Origin: Allacma fusca
Taxonomy: Eukaryota > Arthropoda > Collembola > Symphypleona > Sminthuridae
DNA length: 64,000 nt
Assembly: GCA_947179485.1 (NCBI GenBank)
Contig: OX359245.1
Coordinates: 71,411,067-71,475,066, forward strand
Direction of reading: 5' to 3'
The translations under genes and the position numbers were made by a program. This document shows, in pieces, positions 35,692 to 45,462 of the stretch. Positions within the stretch are counted from its first letter, which is position 1; each line of letters starts with the position of its first letter. Below the pieces are notes generated by a model. It worked only from the letters and a program-made list of their open reading frames with translations, did no database searches and was not told where the DNA came from.

Positions 35692-38600
35692 TGCCCCCCC
35701 GGGGGTGTTGCCGTCCCGGCAACGAACTGCTGCCCGTAACAAAAGGGATCTCTACGTCTGGGAATTTTTATAATAGGTTCAGGAAAGGAACGGGATGAGG
35801 AGGGATAAGGAGCAGGAGGGCGTTCGTACGGTAAAGGACGTTTTCGGAACAGAGGAGGGGGAGGTATTTTCAAGGACATAAGAGGGACTGGTTTCATTAC
35901 CGGGTTGGGAACAGGGTTCGGAACAGGATTGGGAACAGGATTGGGGTGATAGAGTTGAGGAGGAGTGAATTTAAACGAGACAGATTTTTTTTTACGGGAA
36001 GGATTTTGAATGGATACATTAGTGAGGGGAAGAGGAGTTGGAGGAAGTTTAAGTTGAGACATCTGAATGGTAACAAGAGGAAGGGTAGCTTGAGTGGAGT
36101 TATTAGAAGAAGAAATATTCGGAGTAAAGGAAGGAATTGGAGGTAAAACGTCAAGGAAGTCAACAGGAGTAGGCGAGTTAGGAGGAGAATCGTCAGAGTC
36201 AGTCAAATAGTCACGTCGGTGGTTGAAATCTAAAATAATTTCAGTAGGAGCTGGTGATAACGGATTTTCATCAGGATTTGAAGGTTCAGAGTCTTCATCA
36301 GGAATCATAGGATGGATTAGGTCGGGAGACAAGGTAGAAGGTCGATTGTAGTCCGGGTCCATAGATCGGAGATCGTCAAAAGATTCCATCTGTAAGTCAG
36401 AGAAACAAAATAAATTAATTTTTGGAATAATTTTACGGCTACTACGTCTGGGAGTAAAGGAATAATCAGGAAAGTGAGATTTTGGAGTATTTACAGGACT
36501 AGGATAGGATTTTGGTATTTCAGGGGTCTTAAAGATTCTAGAAAATGATTCAGAGAAATCTGGAGTAAATTCTGGAGGATCTGGTGGTACAATTTCTAGT
36601 GAGGGAAATTTTGGTTCTCGTTTCTTAAAGGAGATAATTTTAGAGCGACTGTGCGGTGGAGATAAATCTCGTTGAATAAACTGTTTTAAATGCTGGACAT
36701 GGGCTTTACGAATTTTATGTAAGGAAAAGGGACGCTTATCTTGAACTAAATAAGTTACTTGGTTTAATTTTTCTAAGACAACATAGGGACCTTTCCAAGC
36801 GGGTAAAAACTTATCTACGAAGCCTGACTTTCTCTGGAATTCTGCAACTAAGACTAATTCTCCTAATGAAAATTCTATTGGGGGATGGGTAATGTCATAA
36901 ACTATTTTAGATTTTTGTCGCGACTCGTCAGTGTTCTTACAAGCTATCTGGGAAGCAAACTTAACTCTTTTACAAATTGGGATCTCGTCAATATCATCTT
37001 GACGCCATACTAAGGAGGGAAACATCTTATCACAGGGTAAAATGGGATCTCGGCCATGCATCAAGAAATAAGGGGAGAATTTTGAAACAGAATGTTGGGT
37101 GGTATTGTGTGCAAAGACTGCAGACGGTAACCAAGTTTCCCACTGATCGTGTTTATCAGAAAGAAACTTGGAAATGACCCTTTTTATCGTACCAATATGA
37201 CGCTCGGTCAAACCATTAACATTATGAGCCTGGGGAGGGGTAACATGTAAATTAATGTGGAAATCAGAACAGAATTTTTGAAAAGCAATGGAAGTAAAGA
37301 TAGTTGAGGGGTCAGAAATTAATAAATTGGGAATTCCGTGGCGATAAATCAAAATTTCCAAGAGAGCTTTAACTGCTTCATAACTATTTTGTTTGGGAAT
37401 GGGTTTTACATCTACGAACCTGGTAAGATGATCCACACAAATAAGGAAATAAATATTACCATTGGGACTTTCTGGAAAGGGGCCTACAAAATCTATTCCA
37501 CAAGTTTCAAAGGGGATTTTAGGAGAAGGAAACGGTATTAAAGGGCCATGAGTGGGGAAGTTTCTGTGATTATAAACCTGACAGGTATAACAGGAATCTA
37601 CGTATTTGTGAACATCCTTGGTCATTTGGGGCCAAAAATAACGGGATCTAATTGTATTAAGGGTTTTATTTACTCCAAAGTGACCACCTGAAGGAGAATC
37701 ATGAACACATTTTATTAAATCATTACGGGAAACTTTAGGAATACATAACTTCCATAGCCTATCACCTACCTTATTATTAGCTTTATAAACTAGACCGTCC
37801 ATAATATTAAAATCTGGGTACTTATCATCTAAAGGAGAAGGATTTCTATTTTTGTGAATTAGAATAGGAAGAATAAAAGGATCTTCTCGCTGCTTATATA
37901 ATAGGTCACTAAGAGGAGAAAGGTATTTATCTTCCAAATTAATATTACAGAGGGAGGTAGATAACTCTGGGTAATCAGTTTCTAAATCTGGGGCGGGATA
38001 TACTGGAGCTCGGGATAAGGCATCTACGTTAGAGTTTAAGATTCCTTTCTTATAACGGATTGTAAAATTATAGGGTTGAAGGGTAAGGCTCCATCTACAT
38101 AATCTTCCTTTTAATTGTTTGGAAGTCATAAGAAAGGTTAGGGAATTTTGATCAGTGACTACAGTAAACTCACGACCATAAAGATAGGGATGAAAATGTT
38201 TTACCGACTCTACTACTGCAAGGGCTTCTAACTCAGTGACATGATAATTAACTTCGTGTTTATTCAAAGAACGGGAATAATAAGCTACTGGGTGTTCAGA
38301 ATTATTTTGAACTTGAGAGAGACAACTAGCTACCCCTTCATAGCTAGCATCACAAGTTAGAATTACGGGACAATTTTCATCAAAATGAGCAAGAATTGGG
38401 GCGGATACTAATCTAGACTTTAATTCTTGAAAGGACTCTTGACATTTATCGTTCCAGACAAACCTAACATTTTTATGGGTAAGGGCACGTATGGGAGCAG
38501 TAATTTTACTAAATTGAAAGACAAACTTACGATAATAGGAGCATAGGCAATGGAATCTACGGACAGAATGAATATCTTTGGGAACAGGGTATTCGGACAT

Positions 38601-40280
38601 TACTTTAATTTTTTCAGGATCAGTTTCAACCCCTTCGCGTGAAATCACATGACCTAGGTATTTCACTTTAGTCATAGCAAATTCACACTTAGAAGGTTTG
38701 AGAGTTAATCCTGATTCTACAATACGCTGGAGGACTTGGGCAATATGGGACAAATGATCTTTAAAGGATTTGGAATAAACACAAATATCATCTAGGAAAC
38801 AAATTGCTATAGACCACTTAAGATTTCCTAACATTTTATTCATCAAGTTTTGGAAGGTTTGGGGAGCTGAGGCTTGACCAAAGGGCATACGATTAAAAGT
38901 AAATGTACCGCTGGGAGTTACAAATCCCGAATATTCTTTAACTCTATCGGAGTTTTTAATTTGATGGAAGGCTGAGACAAAATCTAATTTGGAAATAAAT
39001 TGAAAACCCGAAAGGGCATCAAAGATAGTGTCTTGACGATCTAAGACAAAACAAGACTTTTTACAGCGGGAATTCAGTTTACGAAAATCTATCACCATAC
39101 GAAAGGTACCATCACTTTTCTTAACTAATAGGGAGGGACTAGTAAAAGGAGAGGTGGTGGGTTCAACTACTCCTTGCTCAATTAACTTCTTAACTTGCTT
39201 ATCAAATTCCTTACGTTCTAGGGGAGAAACATGATAAGGTCTGGATTGAAAAGGAGTCTTATCCTCTAGTTCGAAGTCGTGCTCAAGTAAATGAGTACAT
39301 CCGAACTCATCATCTGAAAAGGCAAATGCCTTCCGGTAAAAGGAAAGGAGACGCTTGAGGGAACTAACTTCTTCTAAATTTAAATGATCGGCTAGGGAAA
39401 GAGAATCTATTTGAGGATCAATGGAAAAGTTAAACGGGACTTCAGGGATAACGGGGTTGGAGGCTTCTTGGATATTTAAATTGTTAATTGGGATGTTATT
39501 AAGGTTATCATAAAGGGGACCTACTATTTCCGAATTAAGATCTAGTTTACCAAGATACGTTTTTGCAGGGAGTTTTACATAATTATTAGAAGGATTAGAA
39601 ATAGTTAAATATGTTAAATTATTTTCAACAGACAACAAGCAATAAGGAATTAAAATATTATTTTTAAATTGAACTTGACGAAAAGGGAGAATAACAGCAT
39701 TATCACAACTGGAATAAGTTGAAGAAGCTGGAATTTTAACTGTGGATGAGGGAGAGATCTCTATAGGGTAAATTGTTTGAAGATAAGCTTTAGGTAAAGG
39801 AGTCTGTGGTTGGGAAGATAAAATATTAGATTCTGTCTGGGTAAAAGAGTCAAGGGTATTGTTATTAATAGGAACCTTAATAATCCCAGTATCTACATTT
39901 GAAGAACAAGTACAAGGAGTATTTGAAATATCTACAGAGGAAGGAAAAGTCAATAAATTGGTACCGAAATTAATAGTAGCTTTATTTAAATGTAAGAAGT
40001 CATATCCTATAATTACAGGATAGGAAGAGTTGGGAACAATTAAGAATTTCCAAAGGGTAAAATAATTATTTATTAGTACCGGGAGCTCAATTCTATGTGT
40101 AATTACTAATTTCTGGTCGGACTTAACTGCAAGACAGAGATGAATAGGAATATCTAAAGAGGTAGCAGTACTTTGGGCAGTCAGAGGAAGAGTTTTAAAG
40201 AAGTCTTGACTAATAACACACACTGCAGCTCCAGAATCTATCATCGCTTCCCTATCTAGAAAGGCTATAGTAATAGGCAA
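35469..40280 (-). CDS. pol: Pol polyprotein of element 2, C-terminus encoded in the 3' LTR
   Basis: 1,603 codons without a stop, and the frame stays open further upstream, so the true start is set by frameshifting. Domains: retropepsin (MIDSGAAVCVI, about residue 13-23); reverse transcriptase with FLDD (about 497); RNase H (LTCDASYEGVAS about 640, TDQNSLTFL); integrase zinc domain (SGGHFGVNKTL...CYTCQ, about 863-900); and DDE residues in GIDFVGPF (about 930), ISDPSTIF (about 988) and NGLTERHIG (about 1023). After the integrase there is an unusual Pro/Ser-rich tail of about 400 residues with four NPVP-type repeats. The last about 74 residues are read from LTR sequence. The tail's role is unknown. 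Confidence 0.93.
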   Translation of the reverse strand: MPITIAFLDREAMIDSGAAVCVISQDFFKTLPLTAQSTATSLDIPIHLCLAVKSDQKLVITHRIELPVLINNYFTLWKFLIVPNSSYPVIIGYDFLHLNKATINFGTNLLTFPSSVDISNTPCTCSSNVDTGIIKVPINNNTLDSFTQTESNILSSQPQTPLPKAYLQTIYPIEISPSSTVKIPASSTYSSCDNAVILPFRQVQFKNNILIPYCLLSVENNLTYLTISNPSNNYVKLPAKTYLGKLDLNSEIVGPLYDNLNNIPINNLNIQEASNPVIPEVPFNFSIDPQIDSLSLADHLNLEEVSSLKRLLSFYRKAFAFSDDEFGCTHLLEHDFELEDKTPFQSRPYHVSPLERKEFDKQVKKLIEQGVVEPTTSPFTSPSLLVKKSDGTFRMVIDFRKLNSRCKKSCFVLDRQDTIFDALSGFQFISKLDFVSAFHQIKNSDRVKEYSGFVTPSGTFTFNRMPFGQASAPQTFQNLMNKMLGNLKWSIAICFLDDICVYSKSFKDHLSHIAQVLQRIVESGLTLKPSKCEFAMTKVKYLGHVISREGVETDPEKIKVMSEYPVPKDIHSVRRFHCLCSYYRKFVFQFSKITAPIRALTHKNVRFVWNDKCQESFQELKSRLVSAPILAHFDENCPVILTCDASYEGVASCLSQVQNNSEHPVAYYSRSLNKHEVNYHVTELEALAVVESVKHFHPYLYGREFTVVTDQNSLTFLMTSKQLKGRLCRWSLTLQPYNFTIRYKKGILNSNVDALSRAPVYPAPDLETDYPELSTSLCNINLEDKYLSPLSDLLYKQREDPFILPILIHKNRNPSPLDDKYPDFNIMDGLVYKANNKVGDRLWKLCIPKVSRNDLIKCVHDSPSGGHFGVNKTLNTIRSRYFWPQMTKDVHKYVDSCYTCQVYNHRNFPTHGPLIPFPSPKIPFETCGIDFVGPFPESPNGNIYFLICVDHLTRFVDVKPIPKQNSYEAVKALLEILIYRHGIPNLLISDPSTIFTSIAFQKFCSDFHINLHVTPPQAHNVNGLTERHIGTIKRVISKFLSDKHDQWETWLPSAVFAHNTTQHSVSKFSPYFLMHGRDPILPCDKMFPSLVWRQDDIDEIPICKRVKFASQIACKNTDESRQKSKIVYDITHPPIEFSLGELVLVAEFQRKSGFVDKFLPAWKGPYVVLEKLNQVTYLVQDKRPFSLHKIRKAHVQHLKQFIQRDLSPPHSRSKIISFKKREPKFPSLEIVPPDPPEFTPDFSESFSRIFKTPEIPKSYPSPVNTPKSHFPDYSFTPRRSSRKIIPKINLFCFSDLQMESFDDLRSMDPDYNRPSTLSPDLIHPMIPDEDSEPSNPDENPLSPAPTEIILDFNHRRDYLTDSDDSPPNSPTPVDFLDVLPPIPSFTPNISSSNNSTQATLPLVTIQMSQLKLPPTPLPLTNVSIQNPSRKKKSVSFKFTPPQLYHPNPVPNPVPNPVPNPVMKPVPLMSLKIPPPPLFRKRPLPYERPPAPYPSSSRSFPEPIIKIPRRRDPFCYGQQFVAGTATPPGGHVSVIACGMVTGIALRAESVTIPQATPTPNPILSLSTPRNLLQSSHFPPISHLLFLFPILRTRLMTRCELTYYD
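35621..35677. promoter_or_regulatory. Long hairpin near the U3 end of the element 2 LTR
   Basis: cttgtggtatggtaact and agttaccatgccacaag form a 17-bp stem with one G-T-type mismatch, around a 23-nt loop that itself contains gcgc/cgcg. The same structure is in the other LTR at 43854-43910. Confidence 0.8.
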
Positions 40281-40444
40281 ACACAGTAACCTAGGATTAA
40301 TAAGAGTAGCAGCTAAATCATAAATTTCACCTAATTCAGAATAATGGGAACTGTCATAAATAAAGGAGTCAACCGAATTAAAATAAAGCGGGGTTTCAAT
40401 AAGAGGAACAGTAACATCAGCCTGGTTAACCCGTAATTCCAGGC

Positions 40445-40762
40445 TTATTGGTTTAACTGCTGATGACGGGAATTATTGTTTTGGGTCATGAGAGAAGGAA
40501 TAGCTTGACTATTCTGAACTCTATTTGTCTGGGGCCTATCTGTCTGATTTCGCCAATTCTGAGAACTGCCTTGGTTATTGTTGACAAAACCCGGTAGCTC
40601 ATGGCGCTGCACAAAATTCTGAGCTTGGAAGCTAGGCATATAATCATTTTTCATAGCATGACAATTCCTCATGATATGACCCTCACGATTACAGTATCCA
40701 CAGAGCATCTTGGGAACCTGTGGAGTTGGAAATGATGGAGGAGGAATATGAGGGTTATACAA
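40445..40762 (-). CDS. gag: Nucleocapsid part of Gag, element 2
   Basis: 105-codon frame with one CCHC zinc knuckle (CGYCNREGHIMRNC) followed by an Asn/Gln-rich tail. It is in the +1 frame relative to the capsid ORF, and its open frame extends upstream to just beyond the capsid stop at 40839. The two frames overlap by only about 12 nt around an A5 run (aaataaaaatacaatag in element sense). A programmed +1 shift, a mutation or a homopolymer error could explain the split. Confidence 0.8.
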   Translation of the reverse strand: MYNPHIPPPSFPTPQVPKMLCGYCNREGHIMRNCHAMKNDYMPSFQAQNFVQRHELPGFVNNNQGSSQNWRNQTDRPQTNRVQNSQAIPSLMTQNNNSRHQQLNQ

Positions 40763-40838
40763 CTCAGAGTGAGTAAGAGAGTTAGATACTGGAGAAGGGA
40801 CTGTAGGTTTGGAGAATAGGACAAAATTAGGGTCCTCA

Positions 40839-41366
40839 CTATTGTATTTTTATTTCCCTAAGGAAATCAGGTACTGTACCATTAGAACCTATAGTTCTAC
40901 GAATGGTATGGGATAGCTGAGTTGGGAGGCCCTTGAGCAGATAACGCAACTGGTCATCATCACTCATACCAGGGTTCATTCTCCGAAAGAGACTCAGCTT
41001 GTCCGTGACATAATCAATAGGGTCCTCACTACCGAACCTGAAATTACGGGACTTATTAAGATTCTTAGCTACCCGGGAATCGTCATCTTCAGGGAAATAA
41101 TTGGAATGGTCTTTCTTAAATTTACTATAAAGAGCCTTGGAGGACTGAGCACAAAGGGCTGCAGTATACAAATGTGAATAGCAGGTCCACCAACTACTGG
41201 CAGTACCCACCAATACTTTACCGACGTTGCGTAAACGCCAAAATTCATCCAATCGGTAATGCAGGGATATTTCCTCAAAGGAAGAAAGCCACTGCTGGAC
41301 CGATGATTTACCATCAAATGTAGGAAGATCATTAAAGATCTGGGATACCGAAATATTGTAAGCCAT
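40839..41366 (-). CDS. gag: Capsid part of Gag, element 2
   Basis: 175 codons from ATG 41366. The sequence PTFDGKSSVQQWLSSFEEIS, then WWTCYSHL and DPIDYVTDKLSLFRRMNPGMSDD are typical of Ty3 capsid (retrotrans_gag) helices. It ends at TAG 40839. The zinc-knuckle part lies downstream in another frame, so the ORF alone would give a capsid without nucleocapsid. Confidence 0.85.
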   Translation of the reverse strand: MAYNISVSQIFNDLPTFDGKSSVQQWLSSFEEISLHYRLDEFWRLRNVGKVLVGTASSWWTCYSHLYTAALCAQSSKALYSKFKKDHSNYFPEDDDSRVAKNLNKSRNFRFGSEDPIDYVTDKLSLFRRMNPGMSDDDQLRYLLKGLPTQLSHTIRRTIGSNGTVPDFLREIKIQ

Positions 41367-43384
41367 AATAATTATAATTGAGTCAGATATTCAAATTGAA
41401 ATGATTATAATGTATAGTAATTAGTGTAATTGCGAGGGTGGATGCTAATTATAGCTGACCACTATGTAAATGTGTACAGGGCTACTCCGAGTTAATTCAA
41501 ATCAAATTAATAAAGTAAAGCAAACAAACCAGTTAACCACTCGCTTGGCTTGGAGTAGGTACAGGTAACACACAACTACCACCAACAGGAAAGGATCAGG
41601 ATGAGATAGGATATTGACAGGAATCACACGGATAATTCACAAGAAATCAACAAGTACTTACTATTCCGTCACAGGTCAGGTCTAGTTTTTAGAAATCTGG
41701 ACAGATCTTCAGAAAGGAGAATAGGAATCCGGGTGGGAAGTCTGCGGCTATCTACCGTTACGATTCCGTTCAGGAGATTAGTAATTGTTATAATGAGTCT
41801 AAAATAGATATACACACAATTAGAAGTTAGTTCAGTTTCGAGAATAAATTCCCATTCAACATTGAAACTATTTAAATCAGAATTGTTCATTAGTATTACT
41901 CTAAAAAAAACAGAAATTCTAAATCAAGTTCAATACAAGTTACATTCCCAGGACTATAATAATTCCTTTAACGTTACAATCAAATTGCCAAATAGAACCA
42001 ATTTCAAATCAATTAATAATAATAATAGCTAATCTCAATTCCCAAAATTAAAATTAATTCAAAAATCCAATATCAAAAGTAAATTTCAATTACGAAATAC
42101 AACTATAATTTTCTAATGTAAATTAAAGTCACAACCAGATCAAAATTCAACCGTCTCATTAAATAATTCCACTGAGTAATTCAACGCAAAATTTCAAAGT
42201 CCATAACAATCGTTTTAGAACAATAATTCAATATAAATCAATAATTCCTTTCAATTCACAAACCAAAACTCAAATCAATAGGTCCAATATATAGAACTAA
42301 TTTTCAGGCAACAGCATAAATACAATCAATTAAGTTCAATGAAATCAATTTTCCAACACAAAATCAAATTCTAAAGTCCAATAGTGAAATCCAATATAAA
42401 TTATCAGATCCTGAATCAAAAATCCAAATTCAATTCAATCATCAAAATGAAAATCATCAATTAACACTATAAGCTGTACTATTGAATCAAATCCATAATC
42501 CGTATTAAAATCATTAATTTCAAATCAAAATTATTACTACAAATCAGAATAGAACATTGGAATCTGACTCTAGACAACAAATTAAAATCAATACTTCAAA
42601 ATCAAATTGAAATCTACAAACTCAAACAACAACAGTCAAAATCATTTTAAAGATTCCAATAACAAACCGACAAGACTAACAAATTCCAAAATTCGAATCA
42701 ATTCCTAAATTAAATCTATTTCGATATCAAATCACTAATTCAAATAATGATTCAAATCACTAGTTCAGATTAAATTAAGTATTTTGAAATAAAATCACGT
42801 ATATCAAATCACAGATGTAAAGCCTAATCCCAAAATTAAAATCAAACTCAAGTTGTCAAAATCAAATTCACATCAAAATATACAATTCAAATAAAATCAA
42901 TAATCCAAATCCAAATCTAACTCACAACACGTACAATGATAACTCACGTATCCAAACGCAAAATCCGGGTTTTAAAATGGAGTCACAGAAGCACCTGAGG
43001 TAGATATTTTTGAGTCCGTAATGAGAAAATCCAGATTCATGAAGATTTATGTTAGTCACCCAACAAGATCTCGTATAGCAAGGCACAAACAGAAAACAAT
43101 AATTCTAACTGGAAAACAAAGCAAAAGTATTAGAGGGTTGCTATAGAAATTATTAGGAAATGGAATGACAAGGAAAATTCAGTGGAAATGGAAAATGGTG
43201 GGCTGGAAAGGAAATTCAATTTAAGGTACATATTTTTATATTTAGGTCAATTAGTCATGAAGCAATTTTATTCCAATTTATTAGGTTATCTAATTATAAA
43301 AGCTGAGTTTCAGCAGTACCTGACAGCAAATGTGAATGGGAAGACGGTAGATTTTCTATGTAGAGAGGATGTTACCCCGCACCT
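41367..43384 (-). other. Long, G-poor (element-sense C-poor) 5' leader of element 2
   Basis: About 2 kb between the 5' LTR and gag without a coding frame in element sense. From about 41890 to 42950 the + strand is made almost entirely of A, T and C with words such as aaatcaaattc. In element sense this predicts a poorly structured T/A/G-rich RNA. Next to the LTR the element strand reads AGGTGCGGGGTAAC, a possible but atypical primer binding site (no TGG start). Confidence 0.7.
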
Positions 43385-43924
43385 TGAAAAAGTTGAGGAA
43401 AGGAAGGGAGAAAATGACGGGAAAACTGGTACTTTTTGTACAATTAGGTTAAGTTTATTTTAAGCAACAGCAAAATTAAACGATTCGGCCAAAATACACC
43501 AAAGAAATTCCAAAGAATAATTTAAGAATAAATCAAGTTTAGTTAAGATTAATTTCAGAGCAAATCACCAAAGAAAATAGGTTAAGATCCCAATCGTGAG
43601 CAAAACCAGCGCTAACCAAAGCCAAAGAATGAATGCCAAAGAATTAGGTTAGGTCCGAGTAAGTACATAGTATAAGCCTTATTTTATAGAATCAATTGTT
43701 CCTAGTCATAGTATGTAAGTTCACATCTAGTCATTAGTCTAGTCCTTAGGATAGGGAAGAGGAAAAGAAGATGGGAAATAGGAGGGAAGTGAGAGGATTG
43801 GAGAAGGTTTCTGGGAGTTGAGAGGGAGAGGATAGGATTGGGTGTTGGGGTGGCTTGTGGTATGGTAACTGATTCAGCGCGGAGCGCGATACCAGTTACC
43901 ATGCCACAAGCAATGACACTGACA
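43385..43924 (-). repeat. 5' LTR of element 2
   Basis: 540-bp partner of 35152-35691; I found no difference between the two. An LTR-internal ORF at 43702-43902 repeats the last 66 residues of the pol ORF. ATAT follows at 43925-43928. Confidence 0.95.
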
Positions 43925-43928
43925 ATAT

Positions 43929-45462
43929 GTCAACTGCGTAAGTCCCTCATGTATATGTCAGGGCATGGACAATTTCATGCCCTAGGATACTTTCAGAATT
44001 TATAATTCGTGTTACTGTAATCCTAGAACTGACGTTCCTTACTTTCAGCGCTTACATTTGATCATTGCTATATTCTTTGAATTTACATAAATGATGAATA
44101 ACAAAACTTATTTTATAGCAGAATATATTTTAGTACAGCAACTATAAAATGAAACATAAATGAGTAACTCATAAAATATTTGATGCCCCCAATTTGTAGC
44201 AAATTCCTTTCCAGATGTTTGAACTTTTTTTCCTTTGACCTCGGACAATTCTGGTGGTGACAGACGAGATTTTTGTAAAGTTTTTTTGGAAATTTGTTCT
44301 GAAATTTGTTTGTAGGAAATTTTATGGGCTTTCTAGGAAGCTACCACACAGTTCTCTACGTTACTTTGAGAATTATGGACACATTGACACAATTCACGTA
44401 TCCCAGAAGCAACGTTTAAATTATTTATTTACCTGACAAAAATGTTTTGTTGTAGTAGATGAAATGAATCCTCTGTGTGACTTCCTGCCCCTAAAAAATC
44501 TCCCATAGCAAAGGGTTTAATCATGTCATTTAATCTACATCTGATGCTGTCACTTGTGACTGTGTCATTTGAGTGCATCCGTTTCCTGCAGTGAGCAGCC
44601 ATGCAAATACAAATGATTTTGTTCGTAAAGGGACGTTGACGAAGAATTCTATCCTTCCACCACAGAAGGGTAACAAAAGTAAGCACACAAATGCTACGAA
44701 GCACAGATGTTTGCAAAAACTAACAAGCGCAAATAAAAAGCGTACATAAACTTCCAATTCTGAGATCGTTCCTGCTTCAAGTAAATAAATACATGTTTAA
44801 GTACACGGTGGTCAAGTTACGTACATATAATGGTTCTTCCGTTAGCAGTTTATACTTTGACCAATAAATTAAAAATCCCGTCAAAAGTTATACATGTAGA
44901 TGAAAATAGTAGGAGGCCTTGTCATTACAACCAATTTTAATGAAAAAAAAATAAACAAGTTACATGAGGCTTTCATGGGTGCCTTACAGATATAAAGGAA
45001 GTTCACTAAAGTACAAAAATTCTCTTTTGACCATTCTCTTGAGTATTTCTAATTATAAGCTTATAGGCAATTGCAACAGTAATTTTTCAATGCATTTCTG
45101 GGTGCTATCCTTAGAGATCATATGCGGATAAAGAAACATTCATTATTTTCACGCCTCTGGGGCATAATTGCATTTTTATCTAACTTTTTAAGAAATGTTG
45201 GGAGGTGACACATAAATTCGCACCCTAAAATGCATTATTTCCGCAATACAAAAATCCATAGATTTATCTTCCACGGATACAAATCTTATGCAATAATTTA
45301 CGCATTTCTCAGTGTGCCCCCAAAATATGCAAACCCATTCGTAAATATTTTTTTACGACAGGCAGTCATCAAACCACTCTCAGTTTGAACACACAAGAAG
45401 TTTTGACAGTTATTGGGGAGCAGTTTCAGAGCTGAAGAAACTCAAGCGAGTTTTACATCCAA
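43929..45462. other. Intergenic, no gene recognised
   Basis: Short opposing ORFs near 44430-44760 look like chance. The region is AT-rich and may hold the promoter of the secreted-protein gene starting at 45463. Confidence 0.4.

Larger units (their letters stand above)
35152..43924 (-). mobile_element. Complete Ty3/gypsy LTR retrotransposon (element 2), different lineage from element 1
   Basis: 8,773 bp on the minus strand. It has two 540-bp LTRs that I find identical, and the target duplication ATAT at 35148-35151 and 43925-43928. It contains a long leader of about 2 kb, a short capsid ORF, a nucleocapsid ORF and a 1,603-codon pol. Protease (DSGA), RT (FLDD) and integrase sequences differ from element 1, so it is a separate family. 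There is no env ORF. LTR identity implies very recent insertion. Confidence 0.95.

Noticed and set aside
43182-43463. Plus-strand ORF of 93 codons
   Set aside because: It spans the leader/LTR boundary of element 2 in antisense and has no domain features.
44429-44757. Overlapping minus-strand ORFs of 75-95 codons
   Set aside because: Two frames compete, neither has a domain, and the setting is low-complexity.
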